Shown here piece after piece: positions 9,680 through 20,208 of a DNA stretch of 59,759 nucleotides. Under the pieces are notes generated by a model. That model had not been told where the DNA came from. It saw nothing but the letters and a program-made list of their open reading frames with translations, and ran no database searches. The DNA lies in contig CALWYL010000005.1 in assembly GCA_944385765.1 (NCBI GenBank), forward strand, positions 1 to 59,759. Direction: 5' to 3'. This stretch comes from an uncultured Oscillospiraceae bacterium. Its GTDB lineage: Bacteria; Bacillota; Clostridia; Oscillospirales; Oscillospiraceae. The stretch's first letter is position 1, and each line of letters starts with the position of its first letter. The translations under genes were made by a program, and so were the position numbers.

Positions 9680-11056
9680 ATGGAATTCCTCGGCATATCC
9701 CTCGATGTGAAGAACCTCCCCGAGCTCGACCCCGGGCACATCCCCCTGCACAAGTTCAACACGGCCTTCCTTGAGGGAGCCGGGGAGCCCCTCGGCATCG
9801 CCGTGGAGCGCTCCGGCGGCGAGATAGCCGTCAAGCGCACCTTCATCCACGGCACCCCCCGCTTCGCCGAGGCCGACCGCTACTATGTAGGCCGCCTGGT
9901 CAAGAGCATGCTCTGGCTCTACGGCGGCTGGAAGGTCTATATCTGCGGCGACAGGGATATCTGCGAGTCTCTCCGCTCCGACTACGCCCCCGGCGGCGCG
10001 CGCGAGTTCGACGCCGGCTTCATGTCCGACGTCTATGAGCGCCCCTTCGAGGTCGTGTACTGCGAGGCCCTGCCCCAGGAGTACAGTCGTCCACAGGCCG
10101 TGGGCCGCCATCTGGAGGGCTGCCGCATAGGCTTCGACGCCGGCGGCTCCGACCGCAAGGTCTCCGCCGTCATCGACGGGGAGAGCGTGTTCTCCGAGGA
10201 GGTCGTCTGGTTCCCCAAGGTCACCGAGGACCCGGATTACCACTTTGAGGGCATCGTCTCTGCCCTCCGCTCCGCCGCCGCGCACATGCCCCGCGTGGAC
10301 GCCATCGGCGTCTCCTCCGCCGGCATCTACATCGACAACCGCACCATGGTCGCCTCCCTCTTCCTCAAGGTGCCGCGGGACAAGTTCGAGGAGAAGGTGA
10401 AGGACATCTACATCCGCGCCGCCCGCGAGATAGGCGACGTGCCGCTCACCGTGGCCAACGACGGCGACGTCACCGCCCTCGCCGGGGCCATGAGCCTGGG
10501 CGAGAACAACATCCTGGGCATAGCCATGGGCACCAGCGAGGCCGTGGGCTATGTGGACGGCCACGGCAACATCACCGGCTGGCTCAACGAGCTGGCCTTT
10601 ATGCCGGTGGACGCAAACCCGGACGCCATGACCGACGAGTGGTCCGGCGACATAGGCTGCGGCGTCAAGTACTTCTCCCAGGACGCCGTGATTAAGCTCG
10701 CCCCCGCCGCCGGCATAGAGCTGGACCCCTCCGTCTCCCCCGCCGAGAAGCTCAAGGCCGTGCAGGCCCTGATGGAGTCCGGCGACGCCCGCGCCGAGGC
10801 CGTCTACCGCAGCATCGGCGTCTATCTGGCCCACGCCCTGGCCCTCTACGACGGCTATTACGGCTTCAAATACGTGCTGCTGCTGGGCCGCGTCATGTCC
10901 GGCCGCGGGGGGGACACCGTGCTCGCCAAGTGCCGCGAGGTCCTCGCCGACGAATATCCCCGGCTCGCCGCGCGCGTCATCCCCACGCTGCCGGACGAGA
11001 AGTTCCGCCGCGTGGGCCAGTCCGCCGCCGCGGCCTCCCTGCCGGAGATAAAATAA
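9680..11056 (+). CDS. ROK-like sugar kinase/ASKHA protein with N-terminal extension
   Basis: A 458-residue protein. The actin-like phosphate-1 motif 'IGFDAGGSDRKVSAV' sits near residue 153 and is followed by 'IGVSSAGIYIDN' (about 210-221), the presumed catalytic 'VANDGDVTALAGA' and adenosine-side 'LGIAMGTSEAVGY', as in ROK kinases. Two points are odd: about 150 residues precede the kinase core, and the CxCGxxGCxE zinc motif of typical ROK kinases is absent (the region reads 'SGDIGCGVKYF'). The substrate is unknown and it may not be an active sugar kinase. AGGAGG lies about 7 nt upstream of the ATG. It has its own promoter and terminator. Confidence 0.75.
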   Translation: MEFLGISLDVKNLPELDPGHIPLHKFNTAFLEGAGEPLGIAVERSGGEIAVKRTFIHGTPRFAEADRYYVGRLVKSMLWLYGGWKVYICGDRDICESLRSDYAPGGAREFDAGFMSDVYERPFEVVYCEALPQEYSRPQAVGRHLEGCRIGFDAGGSDRKVSAVIDGESVFSEEVVWFPKVTEDPDYHFEGIVSALRSAAAHMPRVDAIGVSSAGIYIDNRTMVASLFLKVPRDKFEEKVKDIYIRAAREIGDVPLTVANDGDVTALAGAMSLGENNILGIAMGTSEAVGYVDGHGNITGWLNELAFMPVDANPDAMTDEWSGDIGCGVKYFSQDAVIKLAPAAGIELDPSVSPAEKLKAVQALMESGDARAEAVYRSIGVYLAHALALYDGYYGFKYVLLLGRVMSGRGGDTVLAKCREVLADEYPRLAARVIPTLPDEKFRRVGQSAAAASLPEIK

Positions 11057-11070
11057 CAGCCCCAACGCCC

Positions 11071-11103
11071 AAGGCGGCGAGCTGAACGCTCGCCGCCTTT
11101 TTT
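11071..11103. terminator. Intrinsic terminator between convergent genes
   Basis: An 11-bp stem, AAGGCGGCGAG/CTCGCCGCCTT, with a 7-nt loop, then T to 11103. It terminates the ROK-like gene and lies just beyond the stop of the convergent aminotransferase gene. Confidence 0.85.
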
Positions 11104-11120
11104 AAGTCCACAGCCGCGGC

Positions 11121-12311
11121 TTATCGGTTGTTATAGGCCTCTATGCCCAGCGCCAGCAGCTCCATGGCCCGCTCCAGCCGGTCCTGCTTGAGCACATAGG
11201 CCAGCCGGGCCTCGTTCACGCCCTTGCCCGGCGTGGCGTAGAAGCCCTCGCCCGGGGTGAGCATGACGGTCTCCCCGTGGTCGTTGAACTCGTTGAGCAG
11301 CCACTGCTGGAAGGTGTCCGTGTTGTCCACCGGCAGCTTGACCATGAGGTAGAACGCCCCCTCGGGCTTGCGGCAGACCACGCCCGGTATGCGCATCAGC
11401 CGCTCATAGGCCGTGTCGCGCCTCCGCATGTACTCCTCGCGCACCCCCGCGAAGTACTCCGGCCCCACGTTGTAGAGGGCCGCCGCGCCCACCTGGTCGA
11501 GCGTGGCCACGCACAGCCTGGTCTGGCAGAGCTTCATCACCTGGGTCATCAGCTCCCTGTTGCGGGATATCAGCGCGCCCACGCGGGCTCCGCAGGCGGA
11601 AAAGCGCTTGGACACCGAGTCGATGACTATCACGTTGTCCCGCGCGTGCTCAAACTCCAGCATGCTGGCCATGGACTCCTCGCCGTAGGTGAACTCGCGG
11701 TAGACCTCGTCGGAGATGAGGTACAGCCCGTGCTCCACGGCTATGTCGGCCAGCACGCGCATCTCCGCGCGGGTGAGCACGTTGCCCGTGGGATTGCCGG
11801 GGTTGGTGACTATTATGGCCCTGGTCCTCTCGTTTATCAGCGGCTCGATTCTGTCGCGCTCGGCGTAGCGGTAGCCCTCCTCCGCCGTGGTGGGGATGGG
11901 CCTTATACGCGCGCCGGCGAGCTGGGCGAAGGCCGCGTAGTTGGGGTAAAAGGGCTCCGGCGCCAGCAGCTCCGTGCCCTCATCCAGTATGCACTGCGTG
12001 GCGAAGGAGAGAGCCTCGCTCCCGCCCGCGGTGGCCAGTATGCAGCCCCGCTCCAGGGGCTGTCCCAGGCGCTCGTAGTAGCCGTGCACGGCGTCCAGAT
12101 ACGCCGGTATGCCCGCCGACGGCGCGTACTCCAGCACCGGGTCGGAGAAAGCCCTCGCCGCCTCGAAGAACTCCCTCGGCGTCTCCACGTCCGGCTGCCC
12201 TATATTCAACGGATAGATGCTTATTCCCCTCGCCCGCGCTGCGTCCGCCAGCGGTGTGAACTTGCGTATGGGCGAGAGCTCACAATTCATTACCCTCTCA
12301 GAAATTTTCAT
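11121..12311 (-). CDS. PLP-dependent class I aminotransferase
   Basis: A 396-residue fold type I aminotransferase, about the size of AspC/AlaT-type enzymes. Visible PLP-site elements are 'ATAGGSEAL' (93-101), 'NPGNPTG' (170-176), 'DEVYREF' (201-207) and the Schiff-base lysine Lys235 in 'SVSKRFSACGARVG'. It uses glutamate as amino donor in all likelihood; the acceptor (aspartate, alanine or aromatic) cannot be fixed from sequence. GGAGG lies 9 nt before the ATG, and a consensus-spaced promoter is upstream. It is a single-gene unit, convergent with the ROK-like gene. Confidence 0.92.
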   Translation of the reverse strand: MKISERVMNCELSPIRKFTPLADAARARGISIYPLNIGQPDVETPREFFEAARAFSDPVLEYAPSAGIPAYLDAVHGYYERLGQPLERGCILATAGGSEALSFATQCILDEGTELLAPEPFYPNYAAFAQLAGARIRPIPTTAEEGYRYAERDRIEPLINERTRAIIVTNPGNPTGNVLTRAEMRVLADIAVEHGLYLISDEVYREFTYGEESMASMLEFEHARDNVIVIDSVSKRFSACGARVGALISRNRELMTQVMKLCQTRLCVATLDQVGAAALYNVGPEYFAGVREEYMRRRDTAYERLMRIPGVVCRKPEGAFYLMVKLPVDNTDTFQQWLLNEFNDHGETVMLTPGEGFYATPGKGVNEARLAYVLKQDRLERAMELLALGIEAYNNR

Positions 12312-12362
12312 GTCTCTTTACCTCCTTTTGCGCGCGGCGCGCGCACAGATCTCACCATTAAA

Positions 12363-12391
12363 ATTATACTCCCGCCTCTCTCCCTTTGCAA
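12363..12391 (-). promoter_or_regulatory. Promoter of the aminotransferase gene
   Basis: On the minus strand TTGCAA (12391-12386), a 17-bp spacer and TATAAT (12368-12363). The leader then runs about 45 nt and contains a GC-rich palindrome (gcgcgc repeats, about 12330-12345). Confidence 0.7.
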
Positions 12392-12488
12392 CCTCCAATA
12401 TGGCAGACATACTCCCCCCTGCCGCCACATAGCATTAAACAGCAGCCCGCCGCGCGGGCGCCGAATGACGCGAAAATGGGGGATAAGC

Positions 12489-13271
12489 ATGAAAAAAACC
12501 ATATCCAGGGCCCTGGCATACATAGGCTCTCACCGGCAGGCGGCCTCCGGCGCGGCGCTGGTGCTGGCGGTGATACTCATCTTCACTCTCGTCAGCAGCC
12601 CGGCCGTGGTGGGCGTCTCCGCCTCCCGCCGCTCCCTGCCGGTGTACAGCGTGGAGCGCGACGGCAAATACGCCGCGCTCACCTTCGACGCCGCCTGGGG
12701 CAACGAGGACACGGAGGAGCTCATCGACATCTTGACCCGCTACGGCGTGCGGGCCACCTTTTTCATCGTGGGCGACTGGGTGGACAAATACCCCGAGTCG
12801 GTGCGCGCCCTGGCCGATTCCGGCATGGAGGTCATGAACCACTCCGACGACCACGCCCATTTCTCCCAGCTCTCCGCCGCCGAGATAGAGGCCAACATCA
12901 ACGCGTGCAGCGACAAGATAGAGTCCGTGACCGGTGCTCGTCCCACGCTCTTCCGCTGCCCCTACGGCGAGTACGACGACCATGTGATAGACACGGTGCG
13001 CGGCATGGGCGTCACCCCCATCCAGTGGGACGTGGACAGCCTGGACTGGAAGGGCCTCGACGCCGCGCAGATAACCCGCCGCGTGACCAACGGCGTCAAG
13101 CCCGGCTCCATCGTGCTCTTCCACAACGCCGCCGAGCACACGCCGGAGGCCCTGCCCTCCATCATCGAGTCCCTCCTCGCCGACGGCTACACCCTGGTCC
13201 CCGTCTCCGAGCTGCTGCTGGAGGGCGAGTTCGACATAGACCACACCGGGCGCATGCGCAGCGCCGGCTGA
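12489..13271 (+). CDS. Polysaccharide deacetylase, PdaB-like sporulation type
   Basis: A 260-residue carbohydrate esterase 4 (NodB) protein anchored by one N-terminal helix (about residues 21-39), with the domain outside. The first motif reads 'ALTFDAAWGNEDT' (63-75): the second Asp of the usual TFDD is replaced, as in B. subtilis PdaB (TFDISWG). The second motif 'NHSDDH' keeps the metal histidines and 'RCPYGEYD' is the third. PdaB is needed to keep spores dormant in B. subtilis, so a sporulation role is likely. GGGGGAT precedes the chosen ATG; an in-frame ATG lies 24 nt upstream. A strong terminator follows. Confidence 0.82.
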   Translation: MKKTISRALAYIGSHRQAASGAALVLAVILIFTLVSSPAVVGVSASRRSLPVYSVERDGKYAALTFDAAWGNEDTEELIDILTRYGVRATFFIVGDWVDKYPESVRALADSGMEVMNHSDDHAHFSQLSAAEIEANINACSDKIESVTGARPTLFRCPYGEYDDHVIDTVRGMGVTPIQWDVDSLDWKGLDAAQITRRVTNGVKPGSIVLFHNAAEHTPEALPSIIESLLADGYTLVPVSELLLEGEFDIDHTGRMRSAG

Positions 13272-13273
13272 AC

Positions 13274-13303
13274 ACCGCCCCCGGCCCGCCGGCCGGGGGC
13301 GGT
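13274..13303 (+). terminator. Hairpin terminator after pdaB-like gene
   Basis: A 13-bp perfect GC-rich stem (13274-13286 with 13291-13303) with a 4-nt loop starts two bases after the stop and is followed by CTATTTGT. Confidence 0.75.
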
Positions 13304-13409
13304 CTATTTGTGCGCCGCCGTCATAAAAGCGTTTGCTATTTTCCCCGTCCCAAGTTACTATTATAATAGTGTATGTCCGCACATTCAGCCCAACGAAAGG
13401 AAGAGAGAT

Positions 13410-14540
13410 ATGGAAAAATCTAAAGTCTACTTCACCGATTTCCGCACCAAGCTGGGCGAGGGCCTGCCCTCCAAGCTCAAGCGCCTCATCAAGGCCGCCG
13501 GCATCGGTGACATAGACATGGAGCAGCAGTTCGTGGCCATCAAGATGCACTTCGGCGAGCTGGGCAACCTGGGCTTTCTGCGCCCCAACTACGCCCGCGC
13601 CGTGGTGGACGTCGTCAGGGAGCAGGGCGGCATCCCCTTCCTCACCGACTGCAACACCCTCTACGTCGGCAGCCGCAAGAACGCCGTCGAGCACCTCTAC
13701 TGCGCCTGGGAGAACGGCTTCACCCCCCTCACCGTGGGATGTCCCATCATCATCGGTGACGGCCTCAAGGGCACCGACGACGTGGAGGTCCCCGTGGAGG
13801 GCGGAGAGTACGTCAAGGCGGCCAAGATAGGCCGCGCCGTTATGGACGCCGACATCATCATCAGCCTCACCCACTTCAAGGGCCACGAGCTGGCCGGCTT
13901 CGGCGGGGCCATCAAGAACCTGGGCATGGGCAGCGGCTCCCGCGCCGGCAAGAAGGACCAGCACTCCAGCGGCCACCCCAGCATCGACCCCGAGCTCTGC
14001 CGCGGCTGCCGCCGCTGCCAGCGCGAGTGCGCCAACGGCGGCCTGGTGTTCGACGAGCAGACGCGCAAGATGGGCGTCAACGACGACAACTGCCTGGGCT
14101 GCGGCCGCTGCATAGGCGCCTGCTCCTTCGACGCCATCAGCTTCGCCGACTACTCCGCCCCCGAGCTGCTCAACTGCCGCATGGCCGAGTACGCCAAGGC
14201 CGTGGTGGACGGCCGCCCCAACTTCCACATCTCCCTGGTGGTGGACGTCTCCCCCAACTGCGACTGCCACGCGGAGAACGACGCGCCCATCCTGCCCAAC
14301 ATCGGCATGTTCGCCTCCTTTGACCCCCTGGCCCTGGACCAGGCCTGCGTCGACGCCTGCCTCTCCGCCCAGCCCATGCCCAACACGCAGCTGACGGACC
14401 ACCTCTCCGAGGCCGGCTTCCACGACCTGCACGACCACTTCCTCAACACCGCCCCCGAATCCGAATACCGCACCTGCCTGGAGCACGCGGAGAAGATTGG
14501 CCTCGGCACGAGGGAGTACGAGCTCGTCACCATCAAGTGA
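13410..14540 (+). CDS. DUF362 protein with two 4Fe-4S clusters
   Basis: A 376-residue cytoplasmic protein: a DUF362 domain (about 1-190, with 'LTHFKGHELAGFGGAIKN' conserved) into which a ferredoxin module is fused. Cys197, 200, 203 and 207 form one CxxCxxCxxxC cluster and Cys228, 231, 234 and 238 the second, so it should carry two [4Fe-4S] clusters. It probably transfers electrons in anaerobic metabolism; the reaction is unknown. The start follows GAAAGGAAGAGAG; upstream in-frame codons are not supported by a ribosome site. A possible -10 (TATAAT, 13362-13367) lies upstream without a convincing -35. Confidence 0.85.
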   Translation: MEKSKVYFTDFRTKLGEGLPSKLKRLIKAAGIGDIDMEQQFVAIKMHFGELGNLGFLRPNYARAVVDVVREQGGIPFLTDCNTLYVGSRKNAVEHLYCAWENGFTPLTVGCPIIIGDGLKGTDDVEVPVEGGEYVKAAKIGRAVMDADIIISLTHFKGHELAGFGGAIKNLGMGSGSRAGKKDQHSSGHPSIDPELCRGCRRCQRECANGGLVFDEQTRKMGVNDDNCLGCGRCIGACSFDAISFADYSAPELLNCRMAEYAKAVVDGRPNFHISLVVDVSPNCDCHAENDAPILPNIGMFASFDPLALDQACVDACLSAQPMPNTQLTDHLSEAGFHDLHDHFLNTAPESEYRTCLEHAEKIGLGTREYELVTIK

Positions 14541-14554
14541 GTTTCGCCCCGCGC

Positions 14555-14588
14555 GGCCCCGTCCCCGGAACAGGGACGGGGCCTTTTT
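14555..14588 (+). terminator. Intrinsic terminator after DUF362 gene
   Basis: An 11-bp stem, GGCCCCGTCCC/GGGACGGGGCC, with a 7-nt loop followed by TTTTT. Confidence 0.9.
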
Positions 14589-14746
14589 CAGCCGCAGTCA
14601 GTTTTTACATGTTCTGCACGAAAAATTAACTCCCAAACTGTAGGAAAGGACAAACGAGCCGTCTTAGATATTCTAAACATTCCAAACATTTTATGCATTT
14701 ATTCTAAAATTTTTTCGTATTTTCGGGCAAAATGCGCACATTTTGT

Positions 14747-14775
14747 TTGCTTTCTCCTGCTCCATAGTTTACAAT
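14747..14775 (+). promoter_or_regulatory. Promoter of hppA
   Basis: TTGCTT (14747-14752), a 17-bp spacer and TACAAT (14770-14775), 41 bp before the first ATG. The preceding 150 bp are AT-rich and hold nothing else I recognise. Confidence 0.55.
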
Positions 14776-14815
14776 GCTTATTAGCTGAAATACCCCAAGC
14801 CTGAAGCAAGGAGTG

Positions 14816-16957
<2,142 letters not shown>

Positions 16958-16963
16958 TGCCGG

Positions 16964-16994
16964 GAGAGCGGGCAGCCGCTCCCTGCCCGCTCTC
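16964..16994 (+). terminator. First hairpin after hppA
   Basis: A 12-bp perfect stem, GAGAGCGGGCAG/CTGCCCGCTCTC, with a 7-nt loop. It starts seven bases after the hppA stop, has no T tract, and is followed by a second, stronger hairpin. Confidence 0.55.
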
Positions 16995-17010
16995 ATCTCT
17001 CCTCTTAAAA

Positions 17011-17049
17011 CGGCCCCTGTATCCCGCGGGATACAGGGGCCGGCTTTTT
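17011..17049. terminator. Bidirectional terminator between hppA and livF
   Basis: A 14- to 15-bp stem (17011-17025 with 17028-17042) with a very tight loop. TTTTT follows on the plus side, and an AAAA run just before it gives Ts for the minus strand, so it can end both hppA and the liv operon. Confidence 0.9.
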
Positions 17050-17062
17050 ATGCGCTTTTCTC

Positions 17063-17776
17063 TCAGGTGCCCAGGTACGCCGCCTTCACCGCCTCATTGC
17101 TGAGCAGCTCATCCCCGGTGCCGCTGATGGTTATCCGCCCCGTCTCCAGGACGTAGCCCATGTCCGCGGTCTGCAGCGCCATGTTCGCGTTCTGCTCTAT
17201 CAGCAGTATGGTGACTCCGCGCTTGCGTATCTCGGTGATTATGGAGAAGATGTCCCTCACTATGATGGGCGCGAGGCCCAGGCTGGGCTCATCCATCATC
17301 AGCAGCTTGGGCCGGCTCATCAGCGCGCGGCCCACGGCCAGCATCTGCTGCTCCCCGCCGGAGAGCGTGCCCCCCGCCTGCCAGGAGCGCTCCTTCAGCC
17401 GCGGGAACAGGCTGTACACCCAGTCTATGTCCTCCTGCAGGCTGTCGCGGCGCATATAGGCCCCGATTTTCAGGTTCTCCAGCACCGTGAGGTCGGGGAA
17501 TATCCTCCGCCCCTCCGGCACCAGCGTCACGCCCTTTTTGACAATTCCCGTGGTGTCCGCGCCGGTGATATCCTCGCCGTCGAAGACTATGCTGCCCCCG
17601 CGCGGCTTCACCAGGCCCACGATGCTGCGCAGCGTAGAGCTCTTGCCGGCGCCGTTCGCGCCGATAAGGGTGACTATCTCGCCCTCCCGCACGTCGAAGG
17701 ATATGCCCTTCACGGCCTCTATGCCGCCGTAGCTCACCTGCAGGTCCCTTATGCTCAGCAAGACTTTGTCGCTCAT
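17063..17776 (-). CDS. livF: Branched-chain amino acid ABC transporter ATPase LivF
   Basis: A 237-residue ABC ATPase, the usual LivF length. It has Walker A 'GANGAGKS', the Q-loop region after it, the signature 'LSGGEQQMLAVGRAL' and Walker B 'LLMMDEPSLGLAP', which is characteristic of LivF. It pairs with LivG to drive import of leucine, isoleucine, valine or related amino acids. The ATG overlaps the livG stop by 4 bp (ATGA); a longer in-frame opening into livG is not used. It is the last gene of the livK-H-M-G-F operon and ends at a shared terminator. Confidence 0.95.
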   Translation of the reverse strand: MSDKVLLSIRDLQVSYGGIEAVKGISFDVREGEIVTLIGANGAGKSSTLRSIVGLVKPRGGSIVFDGEDITGADTTGIVKKGVTLVPEGRRIFPDLTVLENLKIGAYMRRDSLQEDIDWVYSLFPRLKERSWQAGGTLSGGEQQMLAVGRALMSRPKLLMMDEPSLGLAPIIVRDIFSIITEIRKRGVTILLIEQNANMALQTADMGYVLETGRITISGTGDELLSNEAVKAAYLGT

Positions 17777-18765
17777 TCGACCACCCCCAGATAGGCGTCT
17801 ATCACCCTTCTGTCCGCCCGGACAGCCTCTGGGCTGCCCTCGCAGATGAGCTTGCCGAAGTCTATGACGTAGATTCTGTCGCAAAACTGCATGACCAGAT
17901 CCATGTGGTGCTCTATCATGAACACGGTGAGCTCATATTTCTCCTTAATCTTCACGATGAACTCACCCAGCTCCTGGGTCTCCTGGGGGTTCATGCCGGC
18001 CGCCGGCTCGTCGAGCAGCAGCAGCCTGGGCTCAGTGGCCAGCGCGCGGGCTATCTCCAGCCTGCGCTGCAGGCCGTACGGCAGGCTGCCCGCCACCTCG
18101 TCTTTAAACCGGGCTAAATCCTGCTCCTCCAGCAGGGCCATCGTCTCCTCGCGCATGCGCCGCTCCTCGCGGCGGTTCAGGCGCAGGGTGGCGGAGAACA
18201 CGTTCTGCCTGGCCCGCATGTGCTTGGCGATGAGCACATTGTCAAACACGGAGAGCGAGGAGAAGAGCCGTATGTTCTGGAAGGTCCTCGCTATGCCCAG
18301 CTGGGTTATACGGTCCGGCGTGGGCGCTATCACCCTGTTGGTCAGGGCGTCCGGGTCGCGCCTTTTCGCGCTCTCCAGCCGCTCCCTGGCCTCGGCGTCG
18401 AACTGCGCGCGCAGCTGTGCCCTGCGCTCGCCGTCGCCCTCCCTCTCAATGGCCTCCAGGGCCTCCGGGTCGTCCTCGCCCCGGTATGCGGAGGTGTACA
18501 GGGTAGCCCGCTCGCCCATGTACTGCCTGGCCATCCTGCCCTGCGGGTGGTTGCGGACTATGGTCTCGCCCATGAACTCTATCCTGCCGTTTGTCGGCTG
18601 GTACACGCCGGTTACGCAGTTGAAGGCCGTGGTCTTGCCCGCGCCATTGGGGCCTATGAGGGCCACGAACTCGCCCTTGTTCACCTCCATCGAGAGGCCG
18701 TTCACCGAGACCACGCCGCCGAACTGCATGGTCAGGTTCTCTATGCGCAGCACGTTCTCACTCAT
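17773..18765 (-). CDS. livG: Branched-chain amino acid ABC transporter ATPase LivG, with a large insertion
   Basis: A 330-residue ABC ATPase, about 75 residues longer than E. coli LivG (255). Walker A 'GPNGAGKT' (38-45), 'LGIARTFQNIRLF' (156-168, Q-loop), 'LPYGLQRRLEIARAL' (228-242, signature, non-canonical as is normal in LivG), Walker B 'LLLLDEPAAGMNP' and the H-loop His286 are all present, so it should be active. Residues about 75-147 are a charged, Arg/Glu-rich insertion between Walker A and the Q-loop. It overlaps livM by 8 bp and livF by 4 bp. Confidence 0.93.
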   Translation of the reverse strand: MSENVLRIENLTMQFGGVVSVNGLSMEVNKGEFVALIGPNGAGKTTAFNCVTGVYQPTNGRIEFMGETIVRNHPQGRMARQYMGERATLYTSAYRGEDDPEALEAIEREGDGERRAQLRAQFDAEARERLESAKRRDPDALTNRVIAPTPDRITQLGIARTFQNIRLFSSLSVFDNVLIAKHMRARQNVFSATLRLNRREERRMREETMALLEEQDLARFKDEVAGSLPYGLQRRLEIARALATEPRLLLLDEPAAGMNPQETQELGEFIVKIKEKYELTVFMIEHHMDLVMQFCDRIYVIDFGKLICEGSPEAVRADRRVIDAYLGVVE

Positions 18766-20197
18766 CTCCGCCGGCCTCCTTTCCCGCGGCGGCCCCCGGT
18801 TTGCCTCCGCCGGCAGAGGGCCGTCTGATTTTCGCCGCCAGCCGCCTTATGAACGCGGCCAGTTCCCTGAGCCGCGCGGGCAGTTCCTTGTCGCCCATCA
18901 GCCCGCGTCGGAAGAACAGCACAACCACCATGATGATGACGCTGAACACCACCATGCGGAAGCCCGTGCGCAGGAACGGCACCTCCATGCTGCCCGAAGC
19001 CGCGTAATAGATGTCATATCCCAGCACCACGGCCCCCAGCAGGCAGGCCGTCCAGAGCTCGGAGAACTTACGTGCCCCCTGCCTCTTGCGCCGCCAGAGG
19101 AGCAGCGCGGTGAGGGCGGCGGCGGCAGCCGCCAGCACGATTATGAAGGCCCAGCGGTCCGAGGCGCTCTTGAATGCCGCCTCGCTGTCCAAAAAGCGCA
19201 GCCACCACTCGCCGCAGGCGACGTACAGGAAGGCCGCAATGGCGCTGCCGGAGATGGAGCCCATGCCGCCCAGCACGACTATGAGCAGCAGCTCATAGGT
19301 CATGGCGGAGTTGAAGGTCTTCGCCTGCACCTGGTTCACGTACATGGCGAAGAGCGCGCCGCCCACTCCGGCGAAGAAGGAGCTGATGATGAAGCTCAGC
19401 CGCTTGTGCTTCGCCAGGTTTATGCCCATGGCCTCCGCGGCCACCTCGTCCTCGCGTATGGCCTTGAACGCGCGGCCGTAGCTGGAGTTTATCAGCAGCA
19501 CGATGAGGAAGATGCAAAGCGCGGATATGGCGAAGCACACGGAGGTGGAGAGCCGCAGCACTATCTCGCCCTCGGCGTCGGTTATGTTGAAGTTGTTGAA
19601 GGTGGGGAAGCTCTTGAGGGCGTTGGCGCCGTTGGTGATGCGCCCGCCCGGCTCCCACTGGAAGATGGCGCGGATTATCTCCGCGAAGCCCAGCGTGGCG
19701 ATGGCCAGGTAGTCGCTCTTGAGCTTGAGCACGGGCAGGCCGATAAGCCAGGCCACCAGAGCCGCCACTAATCCGGCGATGACTATGGCGATAAGCATGC
19801 CCAGCACCATGCCGGCGGCCCCCCCGGCGCCGCTCCCGCCGAACAGGTTCGAGAAGAACTCGGGGAAGGAGAAGTTGATGGCGGAGCCGTCGTACATATA
19901 ATAGACGCTCTCGCGCTGCGCGCTGGGTATGGTGAATATGGCGTAGGCGTAACCGCCCAGCAGCATGAACCCGGCATGCCCCAGGGAGAAGAGCCCCGTG
20001 AAGCCGTTCAAAAGGTTCATGCTGACGGCCACCAGGGCGTACACCGCACCCTTTTTGAGGGTGGTAAAGACAATTATGTTGCGGTTGGGGTCCAGGGTGT
20101 TCTCCAGCACAATGACAAGGGCCAGCACGGCGGCCACTCCCGCGAGCGAGAGGAACGCCCCCCTTTTGCTCTTTTTTTCAAGCGTTGCGGCAGGCAT
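18758..20197 (-). CDS. livM: Branched-chain amino acid ABC transporter permease LivM, extended
   Basis: A 479-residue permease. The family core is clear: 'MNLLNGFTGLFSLGHAGFM' (60-78), 'SDYLAIATLGFAEIIR' (161-176), the ATPase-coupling 'FKAIREDEVAAEAMGIN' (244-260) and 'GGMGSISGSAIAAF' (310-323). The canonical end is recognisable near 411-434 ('FRMVVFSVIIMVVVLFFRRG'), but about 70 residues (338-408) with two extra hydrophobic helices precede it and a 45-residue basic, Gly/Ala-rich tail follows. GAGGAGG sits 8 nt before the ATG. It forms the channel with LivH. Confidence 0.93.
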   Translation of the reverse strand: MPAATLEKKSKRGAFLSLAGVAAVLALVIVLENTLDPNRNIIVFTTLKKGAVYALVAVSMNLLNGFTGLFSLGHAGFMLLGGYAYAIFTIPSAQRESVYYMYDGSAINFSFPEFFSNLFGGSGAGGAAGMVLGMLIAIVIAGLVAALVAWLIGLPVLKLKSDYLAIATLGFAEIIRAIFQWEPGGRITNGANALKSFPTFNNFNITDAEGEIVLRLSTSVCFAISALCIFLIVLLINSSYGRAFKAIREDEVAAEAMGINLAKHKRLSFIISSFFAGVGGALFAMYVNQVQAKTFNSAMTYELLLIVVLGGMGSISGSAIAAFLYVACGEWWLRFLDSEAAFKSASDRWAFIIVLAAAAAALTALLLWRRKRQGARKFSELWTACLLGAVVLGYDIYYAASGSMEVPFLRTGFRMVVFSVIIMVVVLFFRRGLMGDKELPARLRELAAFIRRLAAKIRRPSAGGGKPGAAAGKEAGGDE

Positions 20198-20208
20198 AGC
20201 GCACCTCC

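Noticed and set aside
7702..9855. Very long open frame on the minus strand opposite the membrane protein and TspO genes
   Set aside because: It is rich in Gly, His, Arg and Ala without any motif and mirrors the coding frame of recognised plus-strand proteins; such antisense frames are common in GC-rich DNA. The same applies to long antisense frames opposite obg, dnaK, hppA and argH.
12489..13271. PdaB-like deacetylase considered a broken enzyme because the second Asp of TFDD is missing
   Set aside because: The same substitution (TFDISWG) is present in the B. subtilis sporulation protein PdaB, so it is a family feature rather than damage.
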